From Prionace glauca (taxonomy: Eukaryota > Chordata > Chondrichthyes > Carcharhiniformes > Carcharhinidae), in NCBI GenBank assembly GCA_037974335.1, contig CM075760.1, positions 54,209,890-54,273,889 of the forward strand: DNA of 64,000 bases. The letters are read 5' to 3'. The notes beneath the pieces were generated by a model. The model saw only the letters and a program-made list of their open reading frames with translations. It was not told where the DNA came from and searched no databases. Both the position numbers and the translations under genes were made by a program. Positions 1 to 11,140 of the stretch are shown here, piece after piece (positions within the stretch are counted from its first letter, which is position 1; each line of letters starts with the position of its first letter).

Positions 1-364
1 GAGCCAGTGGAAAGGGTAAAGAGCTGGGGGAAATGGGCAGAGAGCGGGTGACGGATGGGCAGAGGGAAGGGGTTCAGAATAGAACTAGCACCACAATCAA
101 CTCATCTGTAATCTCAGTGAATGATGGAGGAGACTTCAGGGCTCAAATGGGAAACTCTTGGTATTAATGTATGATCCTTCAATGAGTCAATGTTGGATTT
201 ATTTGAATTTATAATCACATTTAGAGTTTCCTGATCATTCAGTAAGTATTCATTCCGGAGGTATTTTTGAAGCAAAGTCACTAATCTCCGTTTTGTGGAG
301 TGAGAGGCAGTGAGTTGGAGAGAGGAAGGGGCACCAATCAGTTTGAACCCGGGCAATTTCCAAA

Positions 365-490
365 ACTAGTGTGGAGATGCCGGAGTGAGGTTGTTGTGGG
401 CACAGTAAGGATTCTCACAACACCAGGTTAAAGTCCAACAGGTTTATTTGGAATCACAAACTGTTGGAGCTCCCTCATCAGGTGAGTGGA
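365..490 (+). repeat. Interspersed repeat end fragment (Penelope-like pLTR type)
   Basis: The stretch contains the motif TCTCACAACACCAGGTT followed by AAGTCCAACAGGTTTATTTGG. The same module occurs at 40,405-40,470 and 40,670-40,730, inverted at about 41,360-41,415, and inverted at 53,705-53,830 in the other IgM arm. The family assignment to Penelope-like elements comes from memory of elasmobranch repeats and is tentative. Confidence 0.5.
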
Positions 491-837
491 TAGTCTGAAT
501 GAAGGGAGAACTTCTTCATCACAAAGTGTTGTTGTTTGAGAAATAAACAGCGGTTTATCACACACTGCTGTTGTTGAGAAATAAACAGTTGCTGCAGTAA
601 TGGAGAAAATTTTTGCTGTTCTCTGTTAATCCAATGAATGACATGTCATTGTGAGACTAACAGAATGTGTATTTTTTCTTCCTAATTTGATAGAAGTGGA
701 GACAGGGATATGAGTTTCTACAGAGATGACAATTCCCAAATGATAGAAGTAACATCATCTCAAAGGCGGATGAAAGATTTAATCGGGAAATATTAGGGAT
801 AAGTTCATAATTCTAATCAATGTTTGAGATAGAAACA

Positions 838-965
838 TAGAAAATAGAAGCTGGAGTTGGCCATTCGGCCCTTGGAGCCTACTCCACCATTCACTTTGGT
901 CAGAGCTCATCACTATCCTGATCACACCGACGACCCATGTCCCTTCATTTAACACCAAGACCTAT
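838..965 (-). repeat. LINE 3' tail fragment
   Basis: It has the typical elasmobranch LINE tail text (gccattcggcccttggagcc and similar). The copy at about 53,225-53,375 in the other arm shows that it predates the duplication. Confidence 0.6.
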
Positions 966-1054
966 ATCTAATATAGAAACCTATTTGTAACAATATGTTT
1001 GTTGACTTAATAAACGCAAGAGTCTAACTTGTTCAATTGGGTATTCTTTCCCAG

Positions 1055-1354
1055 CGACATCATCTGCGCCCATTCTGTACGGCCTGGTCTCCCCCTGTCA
1101 GCAACAGAACTCCGACGGCTCCATCACCTTCGGATGTTTGGCGATGGATTACTCTCCAGATGTTTCCAAACTGACCTGGAAGAAAAATGGGCAAACGGTC
1201 CACAGTGGGTTTAAGACTTACCCATCAGTGAGAAACACGAAAGGAACCTACACCCTGAGCAGCCAGTTAACCATCAGCGACTCAGCGGGAGAATGCCCCA
1301 GAATTGACTGTGAGGTTCGACACATGAGCACAGTCAAGAGCGTTGAAATGCGAT
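1055..1354 (+). CDS. IGHM: IgM heavy chain constant domain 1 (C1) exon, left cluster
   Basis: This is the first constant Ig domain of the mu chain, the one that pairs with the light chain. The exon is 300 bp, preceded by a pyrimidine tract and CAG and followed by a GTAAGT donor. Both ends are phase 1, as usual for Ig constant exons. The translation shows the Ig-fold cysteines in FGCLAMDY and IDCEVRH, the core tryptophan in LTWKKNG, and an extra N-terminal cysteine in VSPCQQQ that may bond the light chain. No stop interrupts it. The equivalent exon in the inverted cluster has the same length but differs by several residues, including RHMST here against RHNSS there. It is an internal exon, so it has no start codon of its own. 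Confidence 0.93.
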
Positions 1355-1494
1355 GTAAGTGTTGTGGAGCTTGGGGAAAACAGAAACACTGGGGTTAACA
1401 TGTAGGGCCTTGGTTATAACTCATTTAAATAGATGTGCACAATCTGGCCCTTTGGATTGGTCCAGTTAGTGTCTATTGACTGCAAATGAGTGAG

Positions 1495-1690
1495 AACATA
1501 GAACATTACAGTGCAGTACAGGCCCTTCGGCCCTCGATGTTGCGCCGATCAGTGGAACCAATCTCATGACCCCCTAACCTAAACTATTCCAATGTTATCC
1601 ATATGCCTATCCACTGACCATTTGAACGCCCTTAAAGTTGGCGAGTCCACAATGCTGCAGACAGGGCTTTCCAAGCCCTTACTACCCTCT
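1495..1690 (-). repeat. CR1-like LINE 3' end inside C1-C2 intron
   Basis: In reverse complement the stretch reads like the C-terminal tail of a CR1-like ORF2 followed by the usual 3' end, which finishes near 'acattgtaatgttctatg'. The copy at 52,495-52,700 in the other arm dates the insertion before the duplication. Confidence 0.65.
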
Positions 1691-1758
1691 GTTGACAAAA
1701 GTTTAATTGATCCACATCTTCTGCAGGAAATTACTGATCTGTTTTTTTTTCCCTGAAG

Positions 1759-2073
1759 GCCCTCTGCATGTGATCCCTCCAACTGTTATCCTCACCGTGA
1801 GTTCCAGTGAAGAAATCTCACACAGGAAATTCGCAATCATCGTCTGTTCAATCATCGATTTCCAGCCAGGGTCAATGGAAGTGAGTTGGCTGAAGAATGG
1901 GGAAACCACGCATTCAGGAATTGTCACCTCTTCCCCCTGTGAAGTGAACGGGAACTTCTCGGCCAGCAGTCGGCTGACAGTCTCCGCTGGGGAATGGTTC
2001 AGCAAAGCGGTCTATACCTGCCAGGTCACTCATCAAGGACACATTCAGATTCTGAACATCAGCGCATCTCAGG
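1759..2073 (+). CDS. IGHM: IgM heavy chain constant domain 2 (C2) exon, left cluster
   Basis: This is the second constant Ig domain, 315 bp and in frame with C1. It is preceded by a poly-T tract ending CCCTGAAG and followed by GGTAAGAT. The conserved residues are the cysteine in IIVCSIIDF, the tryptophan in VSWLKNG and the cysteine in YTCQVTH. An additional cysteine in SSPCEVN could take part in heavy-heavy bonding; this is inferred from position only. N-glycosylation sequons occur at NFS and NIS. The exon is uninterrupted and matches the 315 bp exon at 52,114-52,428. An alternative reading as another isotype is unlikely, given the four-domain set and the IgM tail downstream. Confidence 0.93.
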
Positions 2074-2989
2074 GTAAGATACTCAAACACAGGACAACAT
2101 ATATCATTCTGATGTTAATCAGAATTAGGGATCTATTAAAGTTGGTACAAAGCATAGAACAACTTGTAAGTTATTGCCATGTAGTTTGCTGCATTAGGAC
2201 AATATCTCATTCAGAATTTCATCAGAAAAACAATTTTTTGTTATCCCTTCCTGAGATGTGCATTTATTTCCCAAACCTGAGGGCACTGAAGTGTCACTCC
2301 CGTTGCTGTGAATCTGGAGTCACATGCATGCCAGGCCAGATAAAGACAGCAGGTTGATTTTGGTAAGGAACATTTGTGAACTAGGAGGGGTTTTACAGCA
2401 ATAGCTTCATGAGAACCATTTCAACTTTTAATTATAGATTTTTACAAAATTCAAATTTCATATTTGCAATGATGGGATTCGAATCTGTGTCCCCAGAGTC
2501 TTGCCCTAGGTTATAAGTCCATTGACAACACCATATACCACAGGCTCCCCTTAAAAGAGTGCCCCCTTTCGGTTTGAAGCAATATACTGAGTGAGGTGGC
2601 CTTGATGTCAGCTTGTTCCTGAGACAGCTGGTAAAATTTGGAGAGACAGTAAGTGTGAGAATGTTTCACAGGTCACAGCATAGGGGTAAAATATTGGAAA
2701 GTGCATCCACCCTATCTATAAACCAACGGTCAGTACTTTTTCCTTGAGTTCAGGATGGTGTGTTTGTTTGGGAATTCTCCAATTCTGATTCATGGAAATG
2801 TTACCGCTGCTCCAATATTTAATACAGGGAATGATTCCATACAGCAAGCTGGCTTCCCATTCGCCATGGAAGGTGAAAGGCGAGAGTTAGAGATTGATAT
2901 ATTGAAGGCGACTTTGTCTCCTTCAGGCTGAAGACTGCTGTCCTGCTTCTGAAGGGGAACTGGGGCTCATTTTCATTTCTCATTCACAG
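2074..2989 (+). other. C2-C3 intron, no recognised element
   Basis: This is non-coding DNA bounded by a GT donor and a CATTCACAG acceptor. It aligns with 51,198-52,113 of the other arm. I see no gene or clear mobile element in it. Confidence 0.7.
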
Positions 2990-3298
2990 ATCCTCCCCTG
3001 TGCCTTGATACCACAGTGAAGATACAGCCACCACCAATAGAACAAGTCTTACTGGAGGCGACCGTGACCTTAACCTGCATCATTTCTCATGCTCCTGATG
3101 GAGTTAACGTGTCCTGGATCCGAGACAGGAAGTATTTGAAATCAGAGATTGCCGAAAAGCCCGGAGCGGATCGTGACAGCGTGATCAGCAAATTAAACAT
3201 CTCCACACAAGCCTGGCTGAGTGCGGCTGTGTTTGAGTGCGTGGTGAGCCATCAGGATCTGCCGACTCCTCTAAGAGCATCTATCCACAAGGAAACAG
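2990..3298 (+). CDS. IGHM: IgM heavy chain constant domain 3 (C3) exon, left cluster
   Basis: This is the third constant Ig domain, 309 bp with phase 1 at both ends, between CATTCACAG and GTGAGC. The domain has the cysteine in LTCIISH, the tryptophan in VSWIRDR and the cysteine in FECVVSHQ, the last very like vertebrate mu C3. An N-terminal cysteine (PPLCLDT) is a candidate inter-chain bond. Sequons are NVS at the core strand and NIS in KLNIST; the second is absent from the other cluster, which reads KLSIST. The frame is open throughout. Confidence 0.94.
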
Positions 3299-3315
3299 GT
3301 GAGCTGAGAGATTGA

Positions 3316-3710
3316 AGCAATACATGTAGGGTCAACAGCAGGGTTCTGAGCAATGTGGAGGAACAGGGAGATCCTGGGGTTCATATCCACAGATCTCTGA
3401 AGATTGCCACTCAAGTGGATAGAGCCGTGAAGAAGGCTTAAAGTGTGTTAGTGTTTATTAACAGGGGGTTTGAGTTTAAGAGCCGTGGGGTTATACTGCA
3501 AGTGTACAGGGCCTTGGTGAGACCACATTTGGAATATTGTGTGCAGTTCTAGTCACCTCACTATAAGAAGGATGTGGAAGCATTGGAGAGAGTGCAGAGG
3601 AGATTTACCAGGATGCTGCCTGGTTTGGAGGGTAGATATTATGAGGAAATGTTGAGGGAGCTGGGGCTTTTGTCCTTAGAGCGAAGGAGAATGAGAGGCG
3701 AACTCTGCTG
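3316..3710 (+). repeat. CR1-like LINE 3' fragment in C3-C4 intron, internally deleted
   Basis: The forward reading gives the CR1-type C-terminal ORF2 block ([24 protein letters not shown], then a [15 protein letters not shown]-like block). It stops abruptly near 3,709, while the copy at 50,110-50,880 continues with the FFTQ...VWNALP block. About 350-400 bp are therefore missing here. The LINE has the same sense as the Ig gene in both clusters. Confidence 0.8.
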
Positions 3711-4102
3711 AACTAAACGACTCTGGGCCGATTGATATTTTTCTGGGGAGTTTGATGTGTTGATGAGTGAAAAGTGAACTGAAGGCGATGTTATTGGGTT
3801 TAGATTGAAGAAGAAGGGAGGAGCCTGATGTGGAGCATCAAAAACCAGAAAACCAAAAAGAAAAAGTAGATCACTTGGGCCGAATGGCCTGATTCTGTGC
3901 TGTAAACTTTCTGAATCTTTCCACTCCGCCCCCTCCTGAGTTATTTGAGAAAACAATTGTGTTCACCTCTCCTCCAAGCTGCAAATCAAAAATGGGAAGA
4001 GTTAAAATCAGAAGTGAAGCACATTTTCCTGATATCTCACCAGTGGTTTCATTGTCTCCAGAATTCTCCAGTTTATTGACATTTATTGTACATTTTCTGC
4101 AG

Positions 4103-4494
4103 ATCAAAATCCGCGGGAACCGGTCGTCTCTGTCCTCCTGCCCTCGGCAGAAGACGTCTCCGCTCAGAGTTTCGTCTCCCTCAGCTGCTTAGTGAGAGGT
4201 TTCTCCCCCCGAGAGATCTTCGTCAAATGGACCGTCAACGACAAGCCGGTGAATCCCGGGAACTACAGGAACACCGAGGTGGTGGCGGAGAACGGCAATA
4301 GCTCCTTCTTCATGTACAGCCTGTTATCCATTGCAGCAGAGGAATGGTCCAGCGGTGCTTCTTACTCCTGTGTGGTGGGACATGAAGCCATCCCCTTGAA
4401 GATCATCAACAGAACAGTTGACAAATCCAGCGGTAAACCCAGTTTTGTGAACATTTCCCTTGCACTGATGGACACGGTTAATTCATGTCAATGA
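4103..4494 (+). CDS. IGHM: IgM heavy chain constant domain 4 (C4) with secretory tail, left cluster
   Basis: This is the terminal constant domain of secreted mu chain. It follows TTTTCTGCAG and runs to a TGA at 4,492-4,494. Core residues are the cysteine in [10 protein letters not shown], the tryptophan in FVKWTVN and the cysteine in [12 protein letters not shown]. The tail ends [14 protein letters not shown], the classic mu tailpiece with its sequon and a penultimate cysteine that serves polymerisation and J-chain bonding in known IgM. Membrane mRNA would splice from the GT at 4,433-4,434 inside this exon, which makes a 330 bp C4 ending in phase 1 and drops the tail. Sequons: NSS in NGNSSFF (absent from the right cluster, NGDSSFF), NRT and the tail NIS. 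Confidence 0.95.
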
Positions 4495-4521
4495 GAATCA
4501 CTCACTTCCATTAAAAACTAC

Positions 4522-4536
4522 AATAAAAAGAATAAA
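4522..4536 (+). promoter_or_regulatory. Polyadenylation signals for secreted mu mRNA, left cluster
   Basis: Two AATAAA hexamers, at 4,522-4,527 and 4,531-4,536, lie 28 and 37 bases after the secretory stop codon. The same pair is present in the other cluster. Confidence 0.8.
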
Positions 4537-7500
4537 AACATTTTCCTCTAACGATCAATGAAATACCCAATTGTTTAATTGGTTGTTTTTCAGTTTTACT
4601 TCCATATCTTTGATTTTGAGTCAGATATTTTCATGTCTCGGACCCAACATTGTTGAACCAGTGCTCCCCGCGGAGGTAGACACTGGGTCAGGGATAGAGT
4701 AGAGCACATCCATTACAGGATTCTGCAAAATATCTTCACTGACTTTCCTCCCACTAAGGGGAAAACACTCCGACATTTTTAACATGTCTGACACACAAAC
4801 ACAACATTTAGATCTCTGTGTCCCTGTTTCTATCATTGACCACCTCTTTAAGCTGCTGCACCGCACCCACTGGGAACTGAAGTGAGGGTCACACACAAAA
4901 ACATGGAGAAATATTCCCCCCATCGGATTGAAGGAGTGTGAAATTGTTAACATCCTGGATTCCCACTAACCCAGCAAAGAGAGGGGAGGAGCAGTAGTTA
5001 ATCCATGTCCCAAAACTTCCTCAATGAAAAGAGGAGGAATGTCATTATTTAATCCACTCACCTCCACCTCCTCTGTGGTTAGAACCATCAGGGACATTGT
5101 ATCACCGGGTAAGGAGAGGGAAAGTCTGAGCTCACTCTCCTCCCCCTTCTGTGTTTGGAAGGGAACAGGTCTCTACTATAAGGACCCAGTTGCCAACAGT
5201 ACAAATTAGTTTCCGGTTTACTTGCTACAGATTTTGAAGTATCATTATCTTAATCATTGAAATCTATATATATACTAATGCAACATAATTTTAAAATGTC
5301 TCAACACTCTTGTTCCTGTTAACCATGTGCTGGCATTGATTTCCCAGAATACAAATTTAAACAAGTCATAGATTCCTCCCCGGGTTTTAACTGCACTGTC
5401 CCTGAGCTCTCTGAGATACATCAATGAATTATTTCATTCTCTCTCCTGATATCACCGTGCTCCTCACATAAAATACATTGCTACAGCAAAACATTGAAAA
5501 TTTGTTCCATTATTCGGGTTGTCTGGTTCATATTCACTTCACTATGGTCGGTGAAACTTGGAGCAACAGTTAAAAAAATACACACACTGATAATGCTGCC
5601 CAAAACAGTCACAATTATACATACATACATAGGCGTACACACCCACACTCACACACACACTCACACACACACACTCACACACACATACACACACTACACA
5701 CACTACACACACTACACACTCACACTCACATACATACATACACACACTACACACTCACACACACATACACACACTCACACACACATACACATACACACAC
5801 ACATTCACACATACAGACACACTACACACTCACACACATACACACACACACACGCACACACAGAAACGTGGACACAATTGCACAAATACACATACTCATA
5901 CATAAGCACACGAATACAGAATGTTAATATAACGCACAAACGCATACACATAGTCCCACACACAGAAATATAGACAGGCACATTCAAATACAGACACAGA
6001 ATGTCACAAATACACAATACGCACAAATACATACACAACAAAAACACAGATACATTCATAAATACAAATGCACATACACGGATCAGAAGAACACACAATA
6101 TACGCACAAACGAACTCAAACAAGCACGCTCCCTCGATACACTAATGGACTATACATATACAAACAAAAATGCGTGCATACACAAATACTCTCTCTTTCT
6201 CTCTCGCTCTCTCTCTGACCCACACTCACCATGCACACACACACACACGCACACACATATACACGCACACATGCATGCACAAGGGGGCATACACCCACAC
6301 CTGCACACACAGGCACGGACTTGTACAAGAAGGCACAAAACAAAACATGCACACAAATGATCAAATATGTACAAACGCCCGCAGAAACACACACAAACAC
6401 ACAAGTACACACTTACCTAAACATACGTGACTAGCTACACGGACACAAACACAAACATGTACATGCATACACACAATACGGACAGATAACATTTATGCAG
6501 GTCCAAAACATACACAAACAGATACACACACTCAAACAAATGCATGTCCTCACACGTTCACGCTGAAATGAATACAGATATAGAGACCCACAATGTTATA
6601 CACATTATCACTTATACAGGGAAATAGATATAACAATATTAACACACTGCATATAGAGGAACAGAGAGCAAAATATTTTCACACAAACATGTGGATGCAA
6701 ACATTCACATGTTCCTTCAGAACAGAACACCACAGCACACAATACTACACTTGGAAACACAGCCATACATTGACACATTGTTATAAATAACTATCAACAC
6801 GACTTCACATGCACTAATATGTCAACGGATATACACACAAACGCACGGAGGAACAGACACACACAGAAAGAGAAGGAAACATTACTCGAGTGACACAAAT
6901 TAACACATTGAAACAGGCGGAAACACATGCACACGTTAAGAGTGGCATTAATAAATATACAGAGACTTCACACAATAATAGTCATATATCCACAATGTCT
7001 GAAGAATAAATTATACACACAGACACACAACTACACAAATCAACAAACATAGGCAAATGAACATGTTCATTATCCCTCATACACACAGATTAACTCAGGA
7101 CCAAAAATTAATGCAGCTCAGGAAGTATTCACACACACACACACACGCACACACAACAGACTCACAGACACACACACACACGCACTGACGCACACACACA
7201 CACACACACACACAGACTCACAGACACACACACACACAGACGCGCGCACACACATACAATCTTTAATACAAACGGCAGGTGAATGATGAAAGTAAAATTT
7301 AAATGTGAATTTGAATGGACATACACACCGATGACTATCCCAATTCTCAAAACACCGCCAAACACGTTGAGAAACTGAATTAAGCTCATGATTTACGAAA
7401 CATTTCCACTGTAAATAAGCAAAGATTGGAAATTACATCCCAGATCTTCAATAGCAGCATTCACAGTTTACAGATCAGTCACCATCTGTGGAAACAATCA

Positions 7501-7824
7501 TTGACAGGGGAATGTTCCTCCAGATCAGTCAGAACATTCTTCAATAAGGGTTAGTGGCAAATAGTTCAAAATGAACTGATTCTCAAGAAAACACCTTCAG
7601 TGCTTTCTGACATGGACTCTCCAAGGAATACCAATAAGGATCAGGTGTGAAGATAGTTATGGAGATCTGTTACTGAGTGTCCTGAATTTAACAGGAGATA
7701 TACATTGAAAATTAGACATGAGAATGAATGAACAGATTATAAAGGAGAACAGGGAAAAGAAAACAATGAGATTCCCTGGATAAATAAAGTAATCTAATTC
7801 CATTTCCTGGCCTCTGTCCCCTAG
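4537..7824 (+). other. C4-TM1 intron, left cluster, rich in CA/TG microsatellite
   Basis: This long intron separates the secretory end from the membrane exons. The first kilobase is ordinary unique DNA. About 5,620-7,260 is dominated by CACACA and related alternating tracts. Long histidine- and threonine-rich open frames here come from the repeat and are not genes. Confidence 0.75.
5620..7260. repeat. CA-rich microsatellite region in IgM intron
   Basis: Imperfect CA tracts are densest at 5,638-5,870, 6,230-6,320 and 7,128-7,255, separated by diverged CA-rich DNA. Alternating purine-pyrimidine DNA of this kind can adopt Z-form. The inverted copy is at about 46,385-48,145. Confidence 0.85.
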
Positions 7825-7952
7825 ACCCCACCGACCGCATCTGGATTGAAGACAGTGAGGATGATTACAGCAACATCTGGACAACCGCTTCCACATTCAT
7901 CGTCCTGTTCTTCCTGAGCATTTTCTACAGCACTGCCGTCACTCTGGTGAAG
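7825..7952 (+). CDS. IGHM: IgM membrane exon TM1, left cluster
   Basis: This exon encodes the acidic extracellular linker and the transmembrane helix of membrane IgM. It is 128 bp after a CCCCTAG acceptor and ends before GTGAGATG. Entered in phase 1 from C4, it reads [16 protein letters not shown], then the helix [18 protein letters not shown] followed by AVTLVK. The helix has the polar Ser/Thr pattern that contacts the Igalpha/Igbeta signalling partners in known B-cell receptors. The exon ends on a complete codon (phase 0). The right-cluster copy differs at EDDY against EDDN. Confidence 0.93.
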
Positions 7953-8086
7953 GTGAGATGATTCAATTCACTCACATTTCACACTGACAGAATGGATTTG
8001 AAAAATCTCTCATTGTTTCACTGATTAAAAACATTAATGTCCCGCATCAGAAACATCTGCTTCAATATTGCCTCTTTATTTTACAG

Positions 8087-8095
8087 ATCAAATGA
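8087..8095 (+). CDS. IGHM: IgM membrane exon TM2 (coding part), left cluster
   Basis: After TTTTACAG the sequence reads ATC AAA TGA. The membrane form therefore ends VKIK, with the very short cytoplasmic tail usual for IgM. The 3' UTR follows immediately. It is conserved at 45,554-45,562. Confidence 0.88.
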   Translation: MK

Positions 8096-8560
8096 TGGGT
8101 TGAATTTTGGACGCTGCAGATTTCCCTCAGCTGATTATAAAGATCTGTGTATGGCTCCAATACAGTATCTGCTCTCGGTGAATCTATCAGTAAATTTCTC
8201 TCAGTTTATCATTCTGGATCTGTAACTGAGGCAACAATAGACATTATTTCAGTTTTCAGTGTGAAAAGTACGAGTTTTTTTGTTATAATGTTATTGTGGT
8301 TAATAGTTTCCCCCCTAGTTTAAATTTCATGTATAAATAATTTCTCATTCCTTATTCACGTTTGTTAATTCCTCTTTCTATTAAGGATCTGTATTCTCTT
8401 TTTGGTGTATGTAACAGATGTACAAATATTGACGGATTCTCTGTACATGTCTCCTGTTCTCAATGTGAACCTCGATCGCTATGTTCACTTTCCTAACTTT
8501 AAAAAAACAATTTCACTGTAAAATATTCTCTGAATTTTTAAATAAACTTTGAATAAAAAT
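8096..8560 (+). other. 3' UTR of membrane mu mRNA with polyadenylation signals, left cluster
   Basis: Non-coding AT-rich sequence continues to two AATAAA hexamers at 8,541-8,546 and 8,552-8,557. The reverse complement, with both signals, lies at about 45,090-45,553. Confidence 0.75.
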
Positions 8561-8777
8561 TTAACCATCCCTGTCTTGGCTTAATTCCGTTCTCCTAAAC
8601 CCATCAACTCCGCTCCATTTCCCTATTACACGGTTCTCCCCCCACCTTTCCCAGACAAGCATGTCCCCTGCAGTCATGGGTGGGATGTGGTTGAACTCAG
8701 GACCCTTTAGAGACAGAGTCACTGCGCCACCCAGTGACCCACTGGTGTAAAGACACCTTCATCTCTGCCTTTTTCTG

Positions 8778-9290
8778 ATCAAATCCAGAGACAGAATGAG
8801 AGAAGAATGAGGAGAAACTCGCTGAATTCACTCATAAACTGGTCTGTCATGGAGTTTAGAAGGATGAGGGGGGATGTTATAGAGACGTATAAGATAATGA
8901 AAGGGATGGATAGGGTAGAGGGAGAGAGATTCTTCCCACTTAGAAAGGATAGCAGGACTAGAGAGCACAGCCTCAAGATAAGGGGGGGGGGGGGAGAGGT
9001 ATACTTTAGATCAGAGTTGAGGAGGAACTTCTTCACTCAAAGGGGTGGTGAATCTCTGGAATTCTCTGCCCATTGAAGTGGTGGAGGCTACCTCGTTGAA
9101 TATATTTAAGACACGGGTAGATTTTGACAGACAAGGGAATTAAGGATTATGGGGAGAAAGCGGGAAAGTGGAACTGATCCACTTCAGATCAGCCATGATC
9201 TTATTGAATGGCGGGGCAGACTCGAAGGGCTAGATGGCCTACTCCTGCTCCTATTTCTCATGTTCCTTTCTTATGTCCTTATGGAGGACC
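8778..9290 (+). repeat. CR1-like LINE 3' end
   Basis: The forward translation gives FRRMRGDVIETYKIMKGMDR and then FRSELRRNFFTQR, the C-terminal block of CR1-type ORF2. The usual 3' tail follows (gggctagatggcctactcct). The 3' end of the left IgM arm meets this element. It is a 5'-truncated remnant. Confidence 0.8.
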
Positions 9291-9559
9291 AGCAGCATTT
9301 AAACTACCTTAACCTTGTCTGATTCCCCTTAGTCCGCCAGAAATGCGAAATGAATTTGCTCCGAATCTTCACTCCAGGGCATGTAGAAATATTGTGTTTC
9401 ATGTGTTCAAGCAGGCACTAACTGACCGAACGTAAGGCAGAATGTAAAATCAGTGGACTGGATGCAGGAGGAAAACACGGGAATAATTCCAGAGATCAGA
9501 AACTTCAGTGACGAATATATTTTGGAGAGTTTCGGACTATTTCCTTGACAGAAAGTTGC

Positions 9560-9850
9560 TGATGTGACTTTAATGAGGCATTCAAAATCCTGAGGGGTCT
9601 TGACAGAGTAGATAGAGAGAAACTTTCAATAGCAGAAGGATTTTGACACAGAGGGCACGGGTTGAAGTAAATTGGTGAAGGAAACATGGAGACATCACGA
9701 AAAAACATTTTCAGACATTGAGTGATCCAGATCTGGAATGTCCTGTTTGAGAGTGTGATGCAGGCACAGCCAATTAATGGGTTCAAAATGGGATTGGATA
9801 ATTGTCTGAAAATGAACTAAATGCGAGACTGTGGGGTACAGAGTGTTATT
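9560..9850 (+). repeat. Degenerate LINE 3' fragment
   Basis: The text 'cattcaaaatcctgagg' followed by 'gacagagtagatagagagaaac', and later 'atctggaatgtcctg', parallels the FKxLRGxDRVDRExL and xxWNVL blocks of the CR1-like family. It is strongly diverged. The DNA between 9,290 and 9,560 shows nothing recognisable. Confidence 0.5.
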
Positions 9851-9984
9851 GGATGAATTGGTCCTTTAGAGGGCCAACGCACACATGACGCTTCAAAATG
9901 GCCTTCTTCTCTGCTGTAAGTTCTCTATCAATGTTGAAAGGGTAACAGTGGCATCGTGGTAATATCTCTGCCAGAGTAATTCCG

Positions 9985-10330
9985 AGGTAGGCAAATTTCT
10001 CAACATATATATTGATCCTGATAAATGCGAGGTGATGCATTTTGGAAGGAATAATGTAGAGGGGAGTTACATGATAAGTGGTAGACCGGTTAAGAGTATA
10101 GAAATGCAGAGGGACCCGGGACTGCAAGTGCTCAAGTCTCTGAAGGTGGCAACACAGGTGGAGAAGGTTGCGAAGAAAGCTTACCGAATGGTAGCCTTTA
10201 TATGAAGGTGTATATAGTATAAGGGCTGACATCTAATGCTGCAGTTGTACAGTACGTTGTTTAGACCGCATTTGGAGCACTGCGTCCAGTTCTGGTTACC
10301 TTACTACCGGAAGGACGTGGAGACCCTGCT
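9985..10330 (+). repeat. CR1-like LINE ORF2 fragment
   Basis: The translation includes the block DPDKCEVMHFGRNN and, further on, [12 protein letters not shown] and YYRKDVE, which lie just upstream of the blocks seen in the other LINE ends here. It stops where the tRNA-island inverted repeat starts. Confidence 0.7.
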
Positions 10331-10924
10331 GCTGTGACAATGCACCCCCTTGTTTAAACACTCTGCAATGCTGAGACTGGGGAGAGGAGTGAACAACAGG
10401 GCAGCATTGCAGCTTCTCTCCCCCCATTGAAACTGGGATTGTTGCTCCATCTGCTGCACCATCCCCACGACATCCACTGGGGGCAATCTGGACAATGGGC
10501 TGCAGGCAGACCTCACTGCGCCTGCGCCAAAATCACACCCACCCACCGCCGGCGGCCGGCTGGCGTTGCCAGAGGAGACGGCGACCCGAGCGCTGCACTC
10601 TGGGGGAATTCCCCTCCTGCACATGCGCCCAGACAGTTACATTTTAATCTTTTAATATTTTGAATCTTGATGATTATTATTCACATCCTCACCCGTCAGA
10701 TTTTCGGTTCCTTCTCCATTCGGGAAAATAGTTTCTGTTTTTATACCGTCTGTTTTTCAATCACATCCGCGCGGTGCGCTCTGGGAAAATACTACAGCAC
10801 ATGCGCGGTTCTGCCACCTGCCTCTTTATAAAAATATGTATTTTATTTAATTTAATTTATTTAATTTATTTAATCCCGCTCCGGGCGGGATTCCCGGTGG
10901 GAATTTCTCTCACTTTCTACATTT

Positions 10925-11140
10925 CTGAACCGTCGCTTTTTCCTCGACGGGGGGGAGGGGCTGAAGGTGACGTCACCTCAATATGGCGGCTGTCCGCCTC
11001 TCTGCAGGCCTCGGATTTTCCGCCAACGAGCAGCGGCAGGGCTGGAGCGGGCAAGAGGAGACACTGGGAGGATCAGCGCCCGGGCGTGTTACAGCGACCC
11101 CCGGTGGTCTGGAAGGGAAATAGCAGCAGCGCAGTCTCTG
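10925..11140 (+). promoter_or_regulatory. GC-rich promoter-like segment with CRE and ATGGCGGC motif
   Basis: A perfect TGACGTCA (10,968-10,975) is followed ten bases later by TATGGCGGCTGTCC, a YY1-type element, in CpG-rich DNA. The same order is kept in the inverted copy at 27,570-27,700. A short open frame starts at the ATG (MAAVRLSAGLGF...) but is not shared with the other arm beyond the first residues, so I do not call a protein. Promoter activity is inferred from motif content. Confidence 0.45.

Larger units (their letters stand above)
1..1054. other. Part of the J-C intron of the left IgM cluster; no J segment seen
   Basis: This is non-coding DNA upstream of the first constant exon. It holds a Penelope-like or SINE-like repeat end near 365-490 and a LINE 3' tail near 838-960. 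I looked for a JH-like WGxG motif and a recombination signal and saw neither, so the J segments should lie further left, outside the window. Confidence 0.6.
1..8790 (+). repeat. Left arm of large inverted duplication carrying an IgM constant cluster
   Basis: This stretch is matched in reverse complement by about 44,640-54,190. All six IgM constant and membrane exons have identical lengths in the two arms, and introns and flanks also align, including LINE tails, the TG/CA-rich intron and the 3' UTR. The homology runs into base 1, so the duplication continues off the window on this side. The arms differ by substitutions, by an internal deletion in a LINE here, and by expanded simple repeats in the other arm. 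Boundaries are estimated by eye. Confidence 0.9.

Noticed and set aside
5494-6430. Long histidine/threonine-rich open frames in the left IgM intron
   Set aside because: They are translations of CA repeats on both strands and sit within an intron.
1055-8095. IgW or IgNAR instead of IgM
   Set aside because: Four constant domains, the [14 protein letters not shown] tail and the [14 protein letters not shown] membrane exons are those of mu chains.
10983-11125. Short open frame starting at the ATGGCGGC motif
   Set aside because: It diverges in frame from the mirrored copy after the first residues and has no domain. More likely a promoter motif than a coding start.
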